Origin: Gliomastix tumulicola
Taxonomy: Eukaryota; Ascomycota; Sordariomycetes; Hypocreales; Bionectriaceae
Direction of reading: 5' to 3'
NCBI GenBank assembly: GCA_001599755.1
Contig: BCHX01000005.1
Coordinates: 1,521,922-1,585,921, forward strand
DNA: 64,000 nt
The position numbers and the translations under genes are program-made. Shown one piece after another: positions 1 through 11,487 of this stretch (position 1 is the stretch's first letter; each line of letters begins with the position of its first letter). The notes beneath the pieces were generated by a model. That model had not been told where the DNA came from. It saw only the letters and a program-made list of their open reading frames with translations, and made no database searches.

Positions 1-1754
1 TCGCATCGCGGACGAGTCGCCTCCTCGATGCGCATCTCCGTGTGCAGCGTCTCGCGCCGACGGTTTCGGCGGCAAGGACCGGTAACCCGAGCACGCACAC
101 ACATCCGAGAGACAAACCGCCCCCCCCCCAAAAGAGGAGAGGTCACGCGCAGCTCGTCAGCCAGTCACGATCGCTCGTCAGTGACTGCCTGCGTGCATAT
201 GTGACAATAACAAATGCCGGGCGGGCGCATGGCCGGCCGTCACTGCAGCATCATGGGCCTCCTTCATGCATGCCTCCGTATTCAGACGTCGGGACAGTAC
301 CAGCACAGTATGGCATACTGGGCGTCGGGGGCGCGCGCGCGACCAATTCGGCCACTGATCTTTCTCCCTCGCTTTCGGCTGCCCCTCGTTGGGAATACGA
401 CGGTTGGCAGAAGAAGATGGGGGGGGCGACGCCGCGTGCTTGCAGTGTAGGTAGGCCGCATGCATGTACCTTGGAGGTACCGGTACTTCGTTCGAAACCT
501 GCGGACATGCCCTGCGAGCGAGCGACGCCCGCCTGCAGGGCCAGGCAGGCAGCTCGTGATGGAGGGCCGCGTATTCTTTCCCATGGGTCGTCGGGCGGTA
601 AGCTGCGGAATTCTTTCTGCCCGCCGCTTTAACGGAGGAGGACCTCGTCTCGCTTTGACATCAGGGAATCTGGGTAGGATCAGCACGCATTCTTCCCTGG
701 GGTGTGTGTGTGTGTGTGTGTGACCAGCCCGTATCATGATTACTACTCACTGTGGCGTTTGGCTGCGCAATATCAGTGATGCCCGGATTGGGCAGCTGAG
801 TCGGGGTAGGAACTGCAGCCTTCGGCGCTCAGGGACTCACTCGGAGGAGCTCCTCAGCTGTTGCGCCTCCGGCGGCCGAAAGGCACAGACAGAGCAGCAT
901 TTTTTCACCCACGGTAGACCATTGAAAATGAGTAAGAAGACTTAGTTTGAGTTATAAGCAAACGGCCCATGGCAGACGCAGTGAGGTTTATATTTCACAC
1001 TAGCCGCCCAGAAGTAGAAGTCGGGGTATCATCTGCCGGCGCTACCCGCGTCTTTTATCACGTGGAGCTCGCAGGCTAGCCCTTTAGACTATGTTCTACG
1101 TCCTGTAGCCCGTCGTCGTTATATTCTGACTAGTGTTGGCAATGTTTCCCCTCATCATGAGACTAGAGAGAGAGACAGAGAGAGTGGGCGGCGTTGGCGT
1201 GGTTCGTCTCTGGGGGGCTTGAGGCTAAGCCTGAGACGTATCGAGATCCAGCCGTCCCGCACGAGACAGAGGGAGCCTTTATCCGCTTTGAACGACAAAT
1301 TTAGGTGTGAGACAGGAATATGCTTGATTCACGTCTGTCTTAGCGAAAGCTGAGACACGACGGCTGAGCTGGTGGGGCAGGTCGGCGTGTTGATCCGTGT
1401 ACCACGGTGGACGTTCGTGTAAATGTGACATCCAGCCTTCTGTCCGCGACGGTGTAGATATTTTTGTGTTTCGTTGCGATGGTCGATGATGCAGGAGACT
1501 GCTCTGATAGGTATCCTGTCCCAACAGCTTAGGGCCTGCAGTAGACATGCATTCACCGGTTCCGACTTTCCGCATATTAACATACGCGTTCACATTCAAA
1601 TACAGTATGTCTCTAGAGATCCATCATCAACGAACTATCCAAAGGGCCTTTCCCCATCTCTTCCCGCCCTGTATTACTCCGTCCAAGTGGTATCAAGTGG
1701 CAGTAAATAGCAAACGGCCCCGGTCCAACTCAACGCGGTGCTGCTTGGTTAGAT
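1..1754. other. intergenic, no gene seen
   Basis: No open frame here has a recognisable motif or gene-like splice pattern. The stretch holds a GT dinucleotide run at about 701-722, a purine-rich AGAG stretch near 1165-1190 and mixed-composition DNA. The part next to 1755 is expected to carry the 3' untranslated region of the copper transporter gene that ends there. Confidence 0.6.
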
Positions 1755-2673
1755 TTAACCGCAGCAGACTGTGGGCTCCTTGTTGAAGAGGTTCTGCTCG
1801 CCGCTATGGACAAGTCATGTTAGTGATGGTCCTCCATTGGGTGTAAGGGCGGGGGGGAGACATACCCTGGGTGCAGAGTCTCGAAGCCGAGGATCAGGTT
1901 GCCGACGAGGACGCCGAGGAAGATGGAGACGAGGACGTAGACGTTGTAGTACATGGCTGGAAGAAGCGTTGTCAGCATTGGGGGTTCTCAATCTGTCGTC
2001 CCGCCTCGGGGCAATTCGCATTTCCTGCCGCCTAAGAGAGTCTTCTTACCCAGCAGCATGATGAAGTAGGCCACAGTGAACTGCGCTGTGTGGAGAAAAG
2101 AACGGACAGCCTGCTGCCACAGCTTCGGTCGGAAGGGCGGGATGGCGACGCCGCAGCCCGCAGCACTAGCACTTGCGCCCTTCCCAGCGCTCGAGGTCTC
2201 GGCCGTGGGCGAAGCAGAACCGGGGCCAGCAGCTGCAATAGCTGCAGCACCAGCAGAAGCGCCGGCTGTGTACTGGGCGACGTGCTGCTTGACGAGGTGG
2301 CGATCCCACTCCTTGACCGCGCGGCGGAGGAACTCGAGGAAGATGGCGAGGCAGACGATGCCGATGCAGGAGCCGGCGAACATGCCCGTCGAGGTGACCT
2401 TCCAGTTCTCGCTGATGAAGCAGGACTGTTGTTGTGCGGGGGGGGGTTTCCGTTAGCTCTGAGCTGCAGAGTGAATGCTGGTGGTGGTTGGGAGGAGAAG
2501 GGTTATGTGATGTGACGCACGTCGATGGTGTTGTAGTTGAGCAGCATGGAGATCTTGCAGCCGTTGCCCATGCCTCCGTGGTCCATGCTGGCCTCTGCGG
2601 TCGAGGTTGGCGCCGCCGAGCCCGTGGTGGTCGTCGGGTCCATGTTCATGCCGTCGTGTCCGCTGTGGTCCAT
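1755..2673 (-). CDS. Ctr-family copper transporter
   Basis: Predicted high-affinity Cu(I) uptake protein of the Ctr family, 222 residues, in the plasma or vacuolar membrane. I read four exons: 2521-2673, 2050-2425, 1866-1956 and 1755-1803. All introns (93-95 and 62 bp) have GT..AG ends and the phases close. The N-terminus starts MDHSGHDGMNMD and carries further MDHGGMG-type repeats, which are the methionine/histidine copper-collecting motifs of the family. A first membrane helix follows SENWKVTSTGM. The second contains MLLAM, the diagnostic MxxxM, and the third contains GVLVG, the GxxxG packing motif. The loop between helices 1 and 2 is alanine/serine-rich. The tail ends TVCCG, a vicinal-cysteine copper-exchange motif. 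The start was chosen because the Met-rich motif begins there. The family call is firm; the membrane location is inferred. Confidence 0.93.
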
Positions 2674-4075
2674 GATGGCGGCGTCGATGTCGTCTGGCTC
2701 AGGGGACTGCTGTCACTTGCGTCAGCGAAGGGCCAGCGACAGAGGACGCCCCCCGGTACGATACGGGCCAAGCCATTCATATCGCGGACGAAGAGACGGG
2801 ACGCTGCTGCTGATACCTAGATGGTATCAGGGATGGTCTTGACACTTACTAGGATGGGTTAGGTCGTCAGGCGCGAGTCCTCTCTCGTGGAAAAGCTGCT
2901 GGGTGGTGATGCAAAAACAACTACTGGAGGAAGAAGGTTCAGATGATGGGAATCAAAAAGGTAGATATACGGGGAAATCAAGAGGTTGGTGGAAATTCCT
3001 CAGCAGTGGCTTGAGCAAGATTTCGAAGCTGGCTCCAAAGCTACGTATCTGTGCCTCTCTCTGTGTGACCAGGCCCCCTTGGCCGCCCCCCTCCTCCACG
3101 GGAAGCCAAGAACCTTGTGGGCTGTTCTCACAGCTGGCTGGCTGCAACTATTATGCCGACCCCTTCGTTGCGTGACAATGCAGAAACGCGTCTGTTCTTT
3201 TTGTGTCTGTTGCCTCACTGCCCGGGCTGGTCGGTACGCGCGACGACGACGGGGGACCGGCCTGTTAGCCCCGTCTGCTGTGCCAGGGACTTGATCACTA
3301 TGCATGTCGCCGCCATCTTCTACTGCCTGCCAGATAAGATGGCGAGTACTGGCTACGAGCGTTACCGGGGGAGCGGGTCAACGTACGATTGGTTTTCCAG
3401 CCGTGGCGTTGGTGCGGCGCCCGCTATTGCCCGAGGCTAGTGAATAACCTGCTCAAATTGACGCGATTGGGGGCAATGGCTGGCCGATTTTTTTTTTTTT
3501 TGTCTTTTTGTCTTCTTGATCTTCCACATCTTATCAGTGGGCGTTCTTATCGGCAGAACCTCCTGCACTTCAATTTTGCTACCCGCATGGGCATCATCAT
3601 GCTGAAGTGCTCGCCGACGAACGCCTCATCTGCGTTACACCCTTCACGGCTGTCACCAGCGGTTCTTCCCACGGCTCACTCCCGATCGTGAATCAACAAG
3701 GGACAGGGATAGGAGAAACTCGATTGAATATGAAGCACCCCCGCACTGGTACCCGGCTTGGCAGATGAGAACAAATGAGAACGTTCAGAAAATCCATTGT
3801 GTCTCGCGCGCGCACCCGAGCACCCTCGGATCGCCATCAAACGCGTCGGATCAGACACTAACACACGCCGCTACCAATATGAACCTAACCTCGATAGTGA
3901 CAGATGGAGAAAGGACAAGAAACAAGTGCCCGAGCATCCGACAGTTGTCGGCCGTCTGCAGTGACGGACCGTGTGACTATGGGGGAAAAAAAAAAAAAAA
4001 AAGGGACAAGGATCATGGGCTCTCCAGCTGGGATGGGACAGAACGAAAGTGTGTTACAAGACCTCCTGCGACCAC
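2674..4075. other. intergenic between two minus-strand genes
   Basis: No coding frame is supportable. The interval should contain the promoter of the copper transporter (right of 2673) and the 3' region of the F-box gene (left of 4076). It has a T13-class run near 3489-3502 and an A16-class run near 3987-4002. I saw no obvious copper-response element. Confidence 0.55.
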
Positions 4076-6758
4076 CTACGCATACTGAGCATCGACAAAC
4101 TCCGATATAACCCCGAGGAAGAGGAGGCCTCGGTTGCGGTCAAACCGGGTCTCGACTTTCTATCGAAGCAGGCCATGGTCAGTATCCAATACGTACGCTC
4201 GTCTCCGAGGGACTTTCTTGGGGGGTGAGACTTGGCCTACCTGGTGGGCGTAGAACCCGGTGATGGTCGTTCCAGGCGTGTGGGTAATGCCCACGAGCTG
4301 CCTGATGGCGGTGAGACGGGATCTCCTCGCGCCGAACACAAATGTGCGGTTCTTGTTAGTCGACACCTGCAGACAAAATCAGTACATGTCACTCTAGGTC
4401 CGTCCTGTACCAGACAACAGCGCTTACCTCGAGCCCAACCATCGGGTCCGTGCCGTGGAGCGTGATGCTCGAGATCCGCTCGCCGCCCGGCCCGTTGATC
4501 TGCATCGCCTGCTCCCACGTCTCGATCCGCCGAGCCTCCCCATCCGGGGCCCGCCACGGGTCGATGTGGTCGGCGGGGCGCTGCCTGTACCGTCCGAGCT
4601 CCGTCGAGCCGGGCCCTCGCTCGGGTGGCTTCCCGTCGTATGCGAAGGCGATGCCGACGATGTAGGGGCCGCCCCAGCCGTGGAACAGCCTGAAGTCGGT
4701 GTTCGTGGACGCGGTGTTCCAGTCGTGGAAGAACACGTGCATCCCGGTGAGGTGTGGGAGACGGACGCCGCCGGGTCCTCCGAACCTCGTCCAGATCAGC
4801 GGGTTGCACTCCTTGGTGTACTGCTTGGGCCTCCAGACGCTGTGCTCGTTGAGGTGCAGGCTGGGACCGGGGACCTCGCGATGCCATACCGCACATCTCC
4901 GAAAGGTTCTCGCGTCTTTCACTCGCAACACAGGCTTGGGCACATCTTCCTTGATGATCCCGACACTGACCATCTTGAAGCCCTGATAGCGCAAGACGTT
5001 AGCTGCTATATTCACGGAGGGGCAGGCTTCGCTGGGAAGAATTGTTAGCGAGGACGGGGGGGCGATACGATACGTACATCGAAATTGGCCTTGATGGCGG
5101 ATATCCCGTACTCTGTCGTCATTCTGTCCGACTTGAAGCAGTCGGCGCCGCTGCCACCGTACCACTTGCTAAGGAAGTACTGCTCGTTGGACCTCGTCAT
5201 GTGCAGGAACCGCAGTCCGCAGATTCCATGGGCCCCGAAGGCAACGCCGAGCCCCATGAGCTTCACGTCGGGAGGGAACCTGCAAAAGGCTCGGTCCTTG
5301 GACTGGTATCCAGCCTCCACCTCCTCGAGCATGGAGTCGGCCGTAGGTGTGATGGTTATGCCGCAGACATACTCGATACCGCCGACCTCGCAGAAGGAGA
5401 GCGTGATGGACGCTAGATCATCGGGGACCTGGAGTTGGGCGGCGCGGATGGCGGCCGAGTGTGTGTCGAACTGCTGGTTCCTGGCGTACGGGTAGACCTC
5501 GCGGCCTTGTGCGTCGCGTGTCTTGGCGTGCACCTGCCAGCCAAACTGGGTGAAGTGTCTGGGGGTCCGAGGTAGATGAGGCGTTGTGTCGCCGGTCGCC
5601 GCCCACTTCCGGTCGATCAGAGGGCGAATGCCGGCCACCAGCCCGCCGATCCTCTTGCCGTTGATTAGGTGCCCGTCGAGTCGCACCTCGGTCGACAGAC
5701 GGTACAGCATCCGGATGCCGCAGGGGATGTCGCGGGGACTGACGCGAACCTGCAGCATCCATCCGCGGTCGCCGCCCTGCTTGAAGCGGGCGTGCCAGAA
5801 CGCCGGCGTGTGAAACGAGGCCCAGAATGCCCGGCTGGCCCGGCGCGCATTCTGGACGTCTCTCATGGAGAGGAGCTCGCAGATGGCCAGGACGAGATCC
5901 GCAGGCAGGCTGCTGAGGAAGTCGACTTGAGAAGGGAGCGTGCTACTACCTCCTCCTCCGCCGCCGCTGTGCTCATCGGGACGGGCCTTGTCCTGGAACA
6001 AGAGATCCTCCTCCTCCTGCTCGGCAGTCAGACGGGCTCGGGGCAGGAAGATACGCGTGACCGGGTACGCGCAGGTGTCCGAGGGGCGATCGTGGCGCGC
6101 CATGGCCGCGAAGAAGCCGAGCATGGGCTGCTCGAGCGTCGCCGTGGGGAAGAACATCATCTTGGCGACGTCCCAGGGGAACATGGCCTGGGGGTAGTGG
6201 TTCTCGGGGTCTCCGTAGTCGTGGCCCCAGAACAGCGCGTTGTCGTACACGGGCAGGGACGAGAAGACCTCGTAGAGCCGGCCGAGGTCCGGGTCGACGT
6301 GCTCGGGCGCCGTGTCCAGGAAGACGTTCCAGCACGCATTGTGGAAGATGAAGCCGTGATGGCCGTTGATCAGCAGGAAGAGCGGCCGCAGGTTGGCCGG
6401 GACCGGCTCCGCGGCTGGCAGGACGCAGCCCGGCTGATCGTACTCCATCTTCGCGTCGAGCGGAGCGAAATACTGCCCCGAGCCATCCCTATTGAAGCCA
6501 ATGCCGGTGATCGCCACTTGGTTGCTGGAGTCAATATACACTAGGCGGGTTGAAAGTGGTTAGTTCGGCGCCCCAAGCTCGACGACTTCATTCATACGCG
6601 GGCTAGAGAGTGGGAGGTGGGAGGTGAGAGGTGGGAGAGTCAAGGGGTCACTTACACGCTCGGTACTCGGAGTTCCATACCTCGGTCTCGTCGTCGTGGA
6701 CAGGATTGTAGCCTCCGATCTTGGTGCCGCAGAACGAGCAGCCGTACAATTGAGGCAT
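4076..6758 (-). CDS. F-box domain protein (fungal family)
   Basis: Five exons are read: 6656-6758, 5078-6540, 4428-4982, 4241-4366 and 4076-4159. Together they give 776 residues with all phases closing. The N-terminus has a CSFCG CxxC pair that may bind metal. After an acidic, glycine-rich linker, residues about 242-290 form an F-box (FLSSLPADLVLAICELLSM, then a conserved AFW tract), the Skp1-binding module of SCF ubiquitin ligases. The long C-terminal half (HGYGP-free, with FHDWN, GWGGPYIVGIAFAYDG and GITHTPGTTITGFYA) resembles the large substrate-side domain of fungal F-box proteins whose targets are unknown. The last intron is inferred from a GTAGGC donor, an ACTGAC branch point and a GATAG acceptor; without it the protein would end with an unrelated tail. 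F-box call good, target unknown. Confidence 0.85.
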
Positions 6759-7648
6759 TGGGGCGGTGTGAGACGAGACGGGCAGGATTGGGCACGATTG
6801 CGATGGGTGGGAAAAAACGATATAAAATAATGAACTAGCAAGGCTACGTGAATCGGCAGCGCCAGAAGATGATGGAGGAAGGGAACAAAATTGACCACAG
6901 CGCGTAGGGAATGATGGAATTGATGAGGACTCGATGGATGACGCGAGGGCGCGATGGTGCGAGAGAAAAAAGTGAGGAGTCGCCCGGGGGGAAGGGGGAA
7001 GGAAGTGAGGAGTCGACAGCTGCCTGCCCTTTATCCAGCTGATTGTTGGGTGGCATTTTCCATTGAGATGGAGGGATGATGTAACACCAACCCAACACCC
7101 TGTAAGCTTGTGCATTCGATGCCACCCATCCATCCATCACAGCATCAGCGCCTTGACGGCCGTACGACTGAGGCTGTTCTGATTCGCCTAAATAGATTAA
7201 TGATAAGCACCCAGCAGGCGCTGGTTGGCCTGTCGTCGGGTAGTCACACTCCGTCACAGTACATACATCGGCCGGCCTGTCTCATCCACCGGGCAAAAGC
7301 CCAAGACGCTAGCCATGCTGGCACACATGTCAATCTCCGAGAGGATTGCTGCCCAGTGGCGGGGTAGCACAGGCAGGCAGGCCATAATATGACAGGGGGA
7401 ATATCGCCCGGGGCGCGTACGAGAAGGAAGGCCGAGGATTGTCGGGTGAGAAAACATCAGCTAGCTACCCTGCACAGGCGCAGCATTTACTGATTACTGA
7501 ATGAATAAAAATTGTGCACAATTCCCGTCCCCTCTGCTGTTGCCTTGGGCAGCTGTCATGACGTGCTCACGGAGCCGTCGTCCAGGTATCTGACCTCATA
7601 GCGGAAAGGCACCGTGAAATACAGGGGGCGTGTGTCTCCCTCCCTCCC
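6759..7648. other. intergenic, promoter side of F-box gene
   Basis: No gene is supported. The right part is the 3' flank of the MFS transporter and the left part the upstream region of the F-box gene. ORFs seen on the minus strand here lack motifs and run into the first exon of the F-box gene in other frames. Confidence 0.5.
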
Positions 7649-9950
7649 TCAGGCGTCCACCTGCTTGACATCCCGAAGCTCGCTCGAGTGAACCTCTGCC
7701 TCCGTAATGTATTTGTGAAACTTGCGCAGATTGACCTTCTTCTCAAACCTATGGATCGTCTTGTCAGCTTTTGGCGCTTTTTCGCAGGAAGGGCTTGGCA
7801 TATCTTACATCTCGTCAATCTCGGCCGGCGTCCTGCGTGCCACCTCGGGCAGGATGAACCACGCAATGACCACCGCGATCGTGCCCGTGCCTGCGAAGCT
7901 GAAAAAAAAAAAAAGTTAGGCCATGTGCGTCTCGGAACAAGCGGCTGAAGAGGGTTCTCGGAGGTCTTTTGAGCACTCACAAGAAGCCGGTCTTGACGCC
8001 CCATTTGGTAGAACCATTGATCATAAGGGGAGTACAGAAGCTGAACATGATGGCGATGGCGTTGGACACGGCCAGGGACCAGCCTGCGGTCCGCGCGCGC
8101 AGACGCTGCTGGGGGATCTCGGCTGCGTAGGCATAGCCGATGGCCGAAGCACCGGTAGTCGAGAACGTCGCCAAGCAAGCGAAGAACACCTACACGGCGG
8201 ATGTGAAATTAGCCTGGCTTCTCCCTCGTGTGGCATGTCCGTCCAGAGGGATGCCTACAAGGAGCGAGCTCGTGGCCTTGCCGGTGTAGTCGAAGCAGCC
8301 GATGATACCGAGGCTCAGGACCGACATCACGGTCACGGCGTAAGGGTAGACTGTCAGTGGGCGTCGACCGATCTGGTCCGTAAGCGTGGCCGTCAAGATC
8401 ATCGAGATCAGCTGGACGGAGGAGAGAATCATGGTCACGAGGAACGGATCCTTGTTGCCGGCGTATTGGACTGTTACGAGAGTCAGACAACAGCCTCCCA
8501 TCTCTCCAAACAGCGGGACATACAGAAGTAGGTGGCGTAGGTGTTGAAGACAGCCAGCCCGACAAATTGCTGCGTGACCTTGGGCCAGCCGGAGATGATG
8601 AAGCGCAGGAGGTTGCGGCCCTTGAAGACAGCCCAGGGCCCGACCTCGGAATTTCTTTCGGCTTGGTTGCGCTCGAGAGCCACGGTTGATGTCATGATTT
8701 CCTTCCATCAGGTTAGCCCCAGTCAAGTCATGGGGGTAGCTGTCGAGTATACGTGGCTGAGATCCAAAATGGAAGGAGAACTTACAATCTGCTGAGCGAC
8801 ATCATAGCCCTCGACACTGCCGTAGCACATGTGCAGGACCTTGGAGGCCCTATCGACCTTGCCCTTGCTTGCAAGCCACCACGGCGACTCGGGGATGATA
8901 ATGAAGATGATTAGGATGACGCCAATCATACCCCACTGGAAACCATCAGAGGGCAGCTCTATGAATCATCTCGACAAAATAGAGGCTCACCTGGGTATAG
9001 ATTGCGGTCTTGAAGTCGAACGGGTTACTGGCATTCAACCGGTTGAGAGCCACGGAGGCGAAAAGCTGCCCAAGCACGAACCAACTACGGAGTTGTCAGC
9101 CAGGCTGCGGATCTCGAACTTGTATCATGGGACCTACAAGGTATATGCGTTGATGAAGAAACCACGGAGCTGCGTGGGCGAGATTTCGGAGAGGTACAGC
9201 GGCAGCGTGGACTGCAACATGCCGACGCCCATCCCCGAAAGAAGCTTGGCGACCAGCCAATGCTGCCAGTTGTGTGCAAATGTTTCCGCAAAGATGCTCT
9301 GCTTGGATATCAGTCGATGGATCTTTGTTGTAGTAGCCCTTGGACCCCAGAGCCCTCTGGGTCGCCCAGGTTGCCCCCCCGGGCCCAAGAAGAAATGGAA
9401 CCTACAGCTGCGAGCACGACCCAAATAATCATCATGGCCGGCTTTCGACCATAGCCTTCGGTGGCATATTGAAGGAGCTGGAGACCAGAGTCAGCCGTGA
9501 TTCCGCAGCGCTGGAGCATCCGAGACGTACGATCTGGCCGATGGTCTGGCCTGCGGACTGAATCCCTCCCCACGCCGAGATGTATTTGCCTTCGATGATG
9601 GTGGTGCCCGGGGCAGAGAATTGTCGGATGAAGCCCTTGTTCGATACGATACCACCGTTCAGGTTGATCTCTAGGAGTGTACGTTAGCCATGCTCTTCTC
9701 TCCTCTTCGCGGGCCGCGCCGTGCCGAATCCAACAGAAACTGATGGGGAGTTTTTTTTTTTCTTTGGGGTTCCAGACTTACGATAGCCATCCAGAGACGC
9801 AGAGAAGGCCGCCAGCATAGCAATGCCGCCGACATACTTGAACCGCCGGACACTCTGCCAGACGCTCAAGTCGTCGAAGCTCGAGCGCAGAACAGGGCTG
9901 CTGCCCTCCTGATTCTCGATGGCCTCGGCGGTAGCCTTTGGTTGCTGCAT
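7649..9950 (-). CDS. MFS sugar transporter (alpha-glucoside/hexose type)
   Basis: Proton-coupled sugar uptake protein of the MFS sugar porter family, 524 residues. Eleven exons are read: 9782-9950, 9531-9670, 9406-9477, 9138-9298, 8991-9084, 8786-8935, 8524-8701, 8259-8470, 7981-8189, 7809-7898 and 7649-7748. Every intron is GT..AG and the phases close. Sequence marks are SASLDGYQINLNGG in helix 1, YATEGYGRKPAM after helix 2, PESPWWL (the PESPRWL motif, about residues 227-233), TDQIGRRPL in the second half, and LPEVARRTPAEIDEMF near the end, a variant of the PETKGRT signature. The first cytosolic loop (SAGQTIGQILLQ) is most like fungal alpha-glucoside permeases. It sits divergently from the rhamnosidase gene, so a plant glycoside or rhamnose-type substrate is plausible, but the substrate is inferred. 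Confidence 0.9.
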
Positions 9951-11487
9951 CTTTTGATTTTTGTCGAGTTATATCGAACGCGGCTGCATAGTAGACATAG
10001 GAGGGGAGCAAGGTGGTGCTCGGGGAAGTTAGTTCTTATAGGAACGTCTTGGCGAGACTGGCTGACTCGAGTCTTTTTTTCAGGTGCGGAGAGGGATGGG
10101 GGTTACTTACCCTCGCGGGGAGATTCAAATAATTTGGAGAAAGAAGGAATGCGGGGGAAAGCCAAGCGAGCCATGAGGGCTACTCGAAGTCCAGCGTGAC
10201 AGCGTCCAGCTTTCCATCGGAACTCGGCACTCTCTTGCCCACGACCCATGACTCGTTTCGCCTCGTCTTCATCTCGTAAAGGCATTTGGGGATCTCCAGC
10301 TGGGGACCCCACTGTTGGAGTCTGGATCCTTCGATGCCCGCAGTTTCGGGACAGATTCCAGCGATGCTGTAAAGTCTAAAGCCGTTGCTTTCGCGCAAGA
10401 CTACGCCGATAAACCATGGCATCTGGTCCACGAGAGAGCGCGGGGGAAGGGAAGAGGACCTAAAGCTCTTAGCGTGAGGCCCCAAGTTCTAGCTCTATTA
10501 GGGCTTGGAGACGTTGCTTAGCGCTTCCGGCGACCGGTTGACAGGGGGCTCAACGACCCCAAGCTGGGCGTACCCGAGGCTTTTTCAAGCGTCGCGAGAT
10601 ATCACGCTCGTCATGGTTGTACAGGGGGAGCTAATCCCATCGTCGTTAATGCTGCCGCGGACCAAGATTGGGCTCGTGCGAGGTCGTTGACTGAGGGCAG
10701 ACTGAGGCTTCCGCTAACCGACGCCCACCCTCTAGTTTCCCTGACAGCCTCGAACGGAATGCGTTCCGAGATGGTAGAGGACCCAGGCGGAACCGACACC
10801 ATATGCCTACCGTATAGTAACAGATGATCAATCATCGTCTCGATCAAACAGTGCTCATGACAGTGCTCACACTGTAGCTTGGAGGAGGCTTGAGGCGTTA
10901 CGATCACGCTCTTCCTTGGGAGCACAGTGCGGTCATGAGGCAGAGCCTAGCGGTCTTCTGGCTTTGTGTGGACAGATTTGGCATGTCCCACTCCCTTGTC
11001 TACTCCCTAGAGGTAGCCTGGAGTAGTGAGAGGCCTGAGGAGGCTATCAGCCGCATGCTTGGCCAACCTGCTAACAATGAGAACCCGTGCTTGACCCTGA
11101 GCCGGGAACGCCCCGGGACGCTCTCCGGCGATTACCCCGCGATTCCGATGCATTGGCCAGTCGACTAGAGGTCGTTAGCGGTGTGTTTAGCACGCTATTA
11201 CCCACAAGCTTCGACGACATGGTGGTTGACAGTACACCTGAGTACGAGGCTTAATCCACTCCTTGTGACGTCTGATCAGTGTTAAACTTCGCTAGTCACG
11301 AGCGTGGAAGAAGGTTATGCCCCTCGTCCTCGGGCTGCAATGACCCGAGTGGCTCGTGTTAGGGTTTCCAAGTAACCTCCAAAGGCAGGCATTAAAGGGT
11401 GTCACTGGGGATATCAAACTTTTCAACAGCGACTACACTCAGACCCCTGCCAAGCGTTGGAATCAGCCACAGGCAAGCATTGTAACC
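9951..11487. other. shared divergent spacer with possible coding relic
   Basis: This 1.5 kb lies between the divergent sugar transporter and rhamnosidase genes and must carry both promoters. Minus-strand frames around 10180-10485 (with WFIGVVLRESNGFRLYSIAG) and 10611-10925 (with QCEHCHEHC) look somewhat protein-like but share no continuous frame and no recognised domain. They may be worn fragments of an older gene. No family is assigned. Confidence 0.35.

Noticed and set aside
5669..6544. 291-codon plus-strand frame over the F-box gene
   Set aside because: Antisense shadow; no recognisable domain, and the minus-strand frame splices cleanly.
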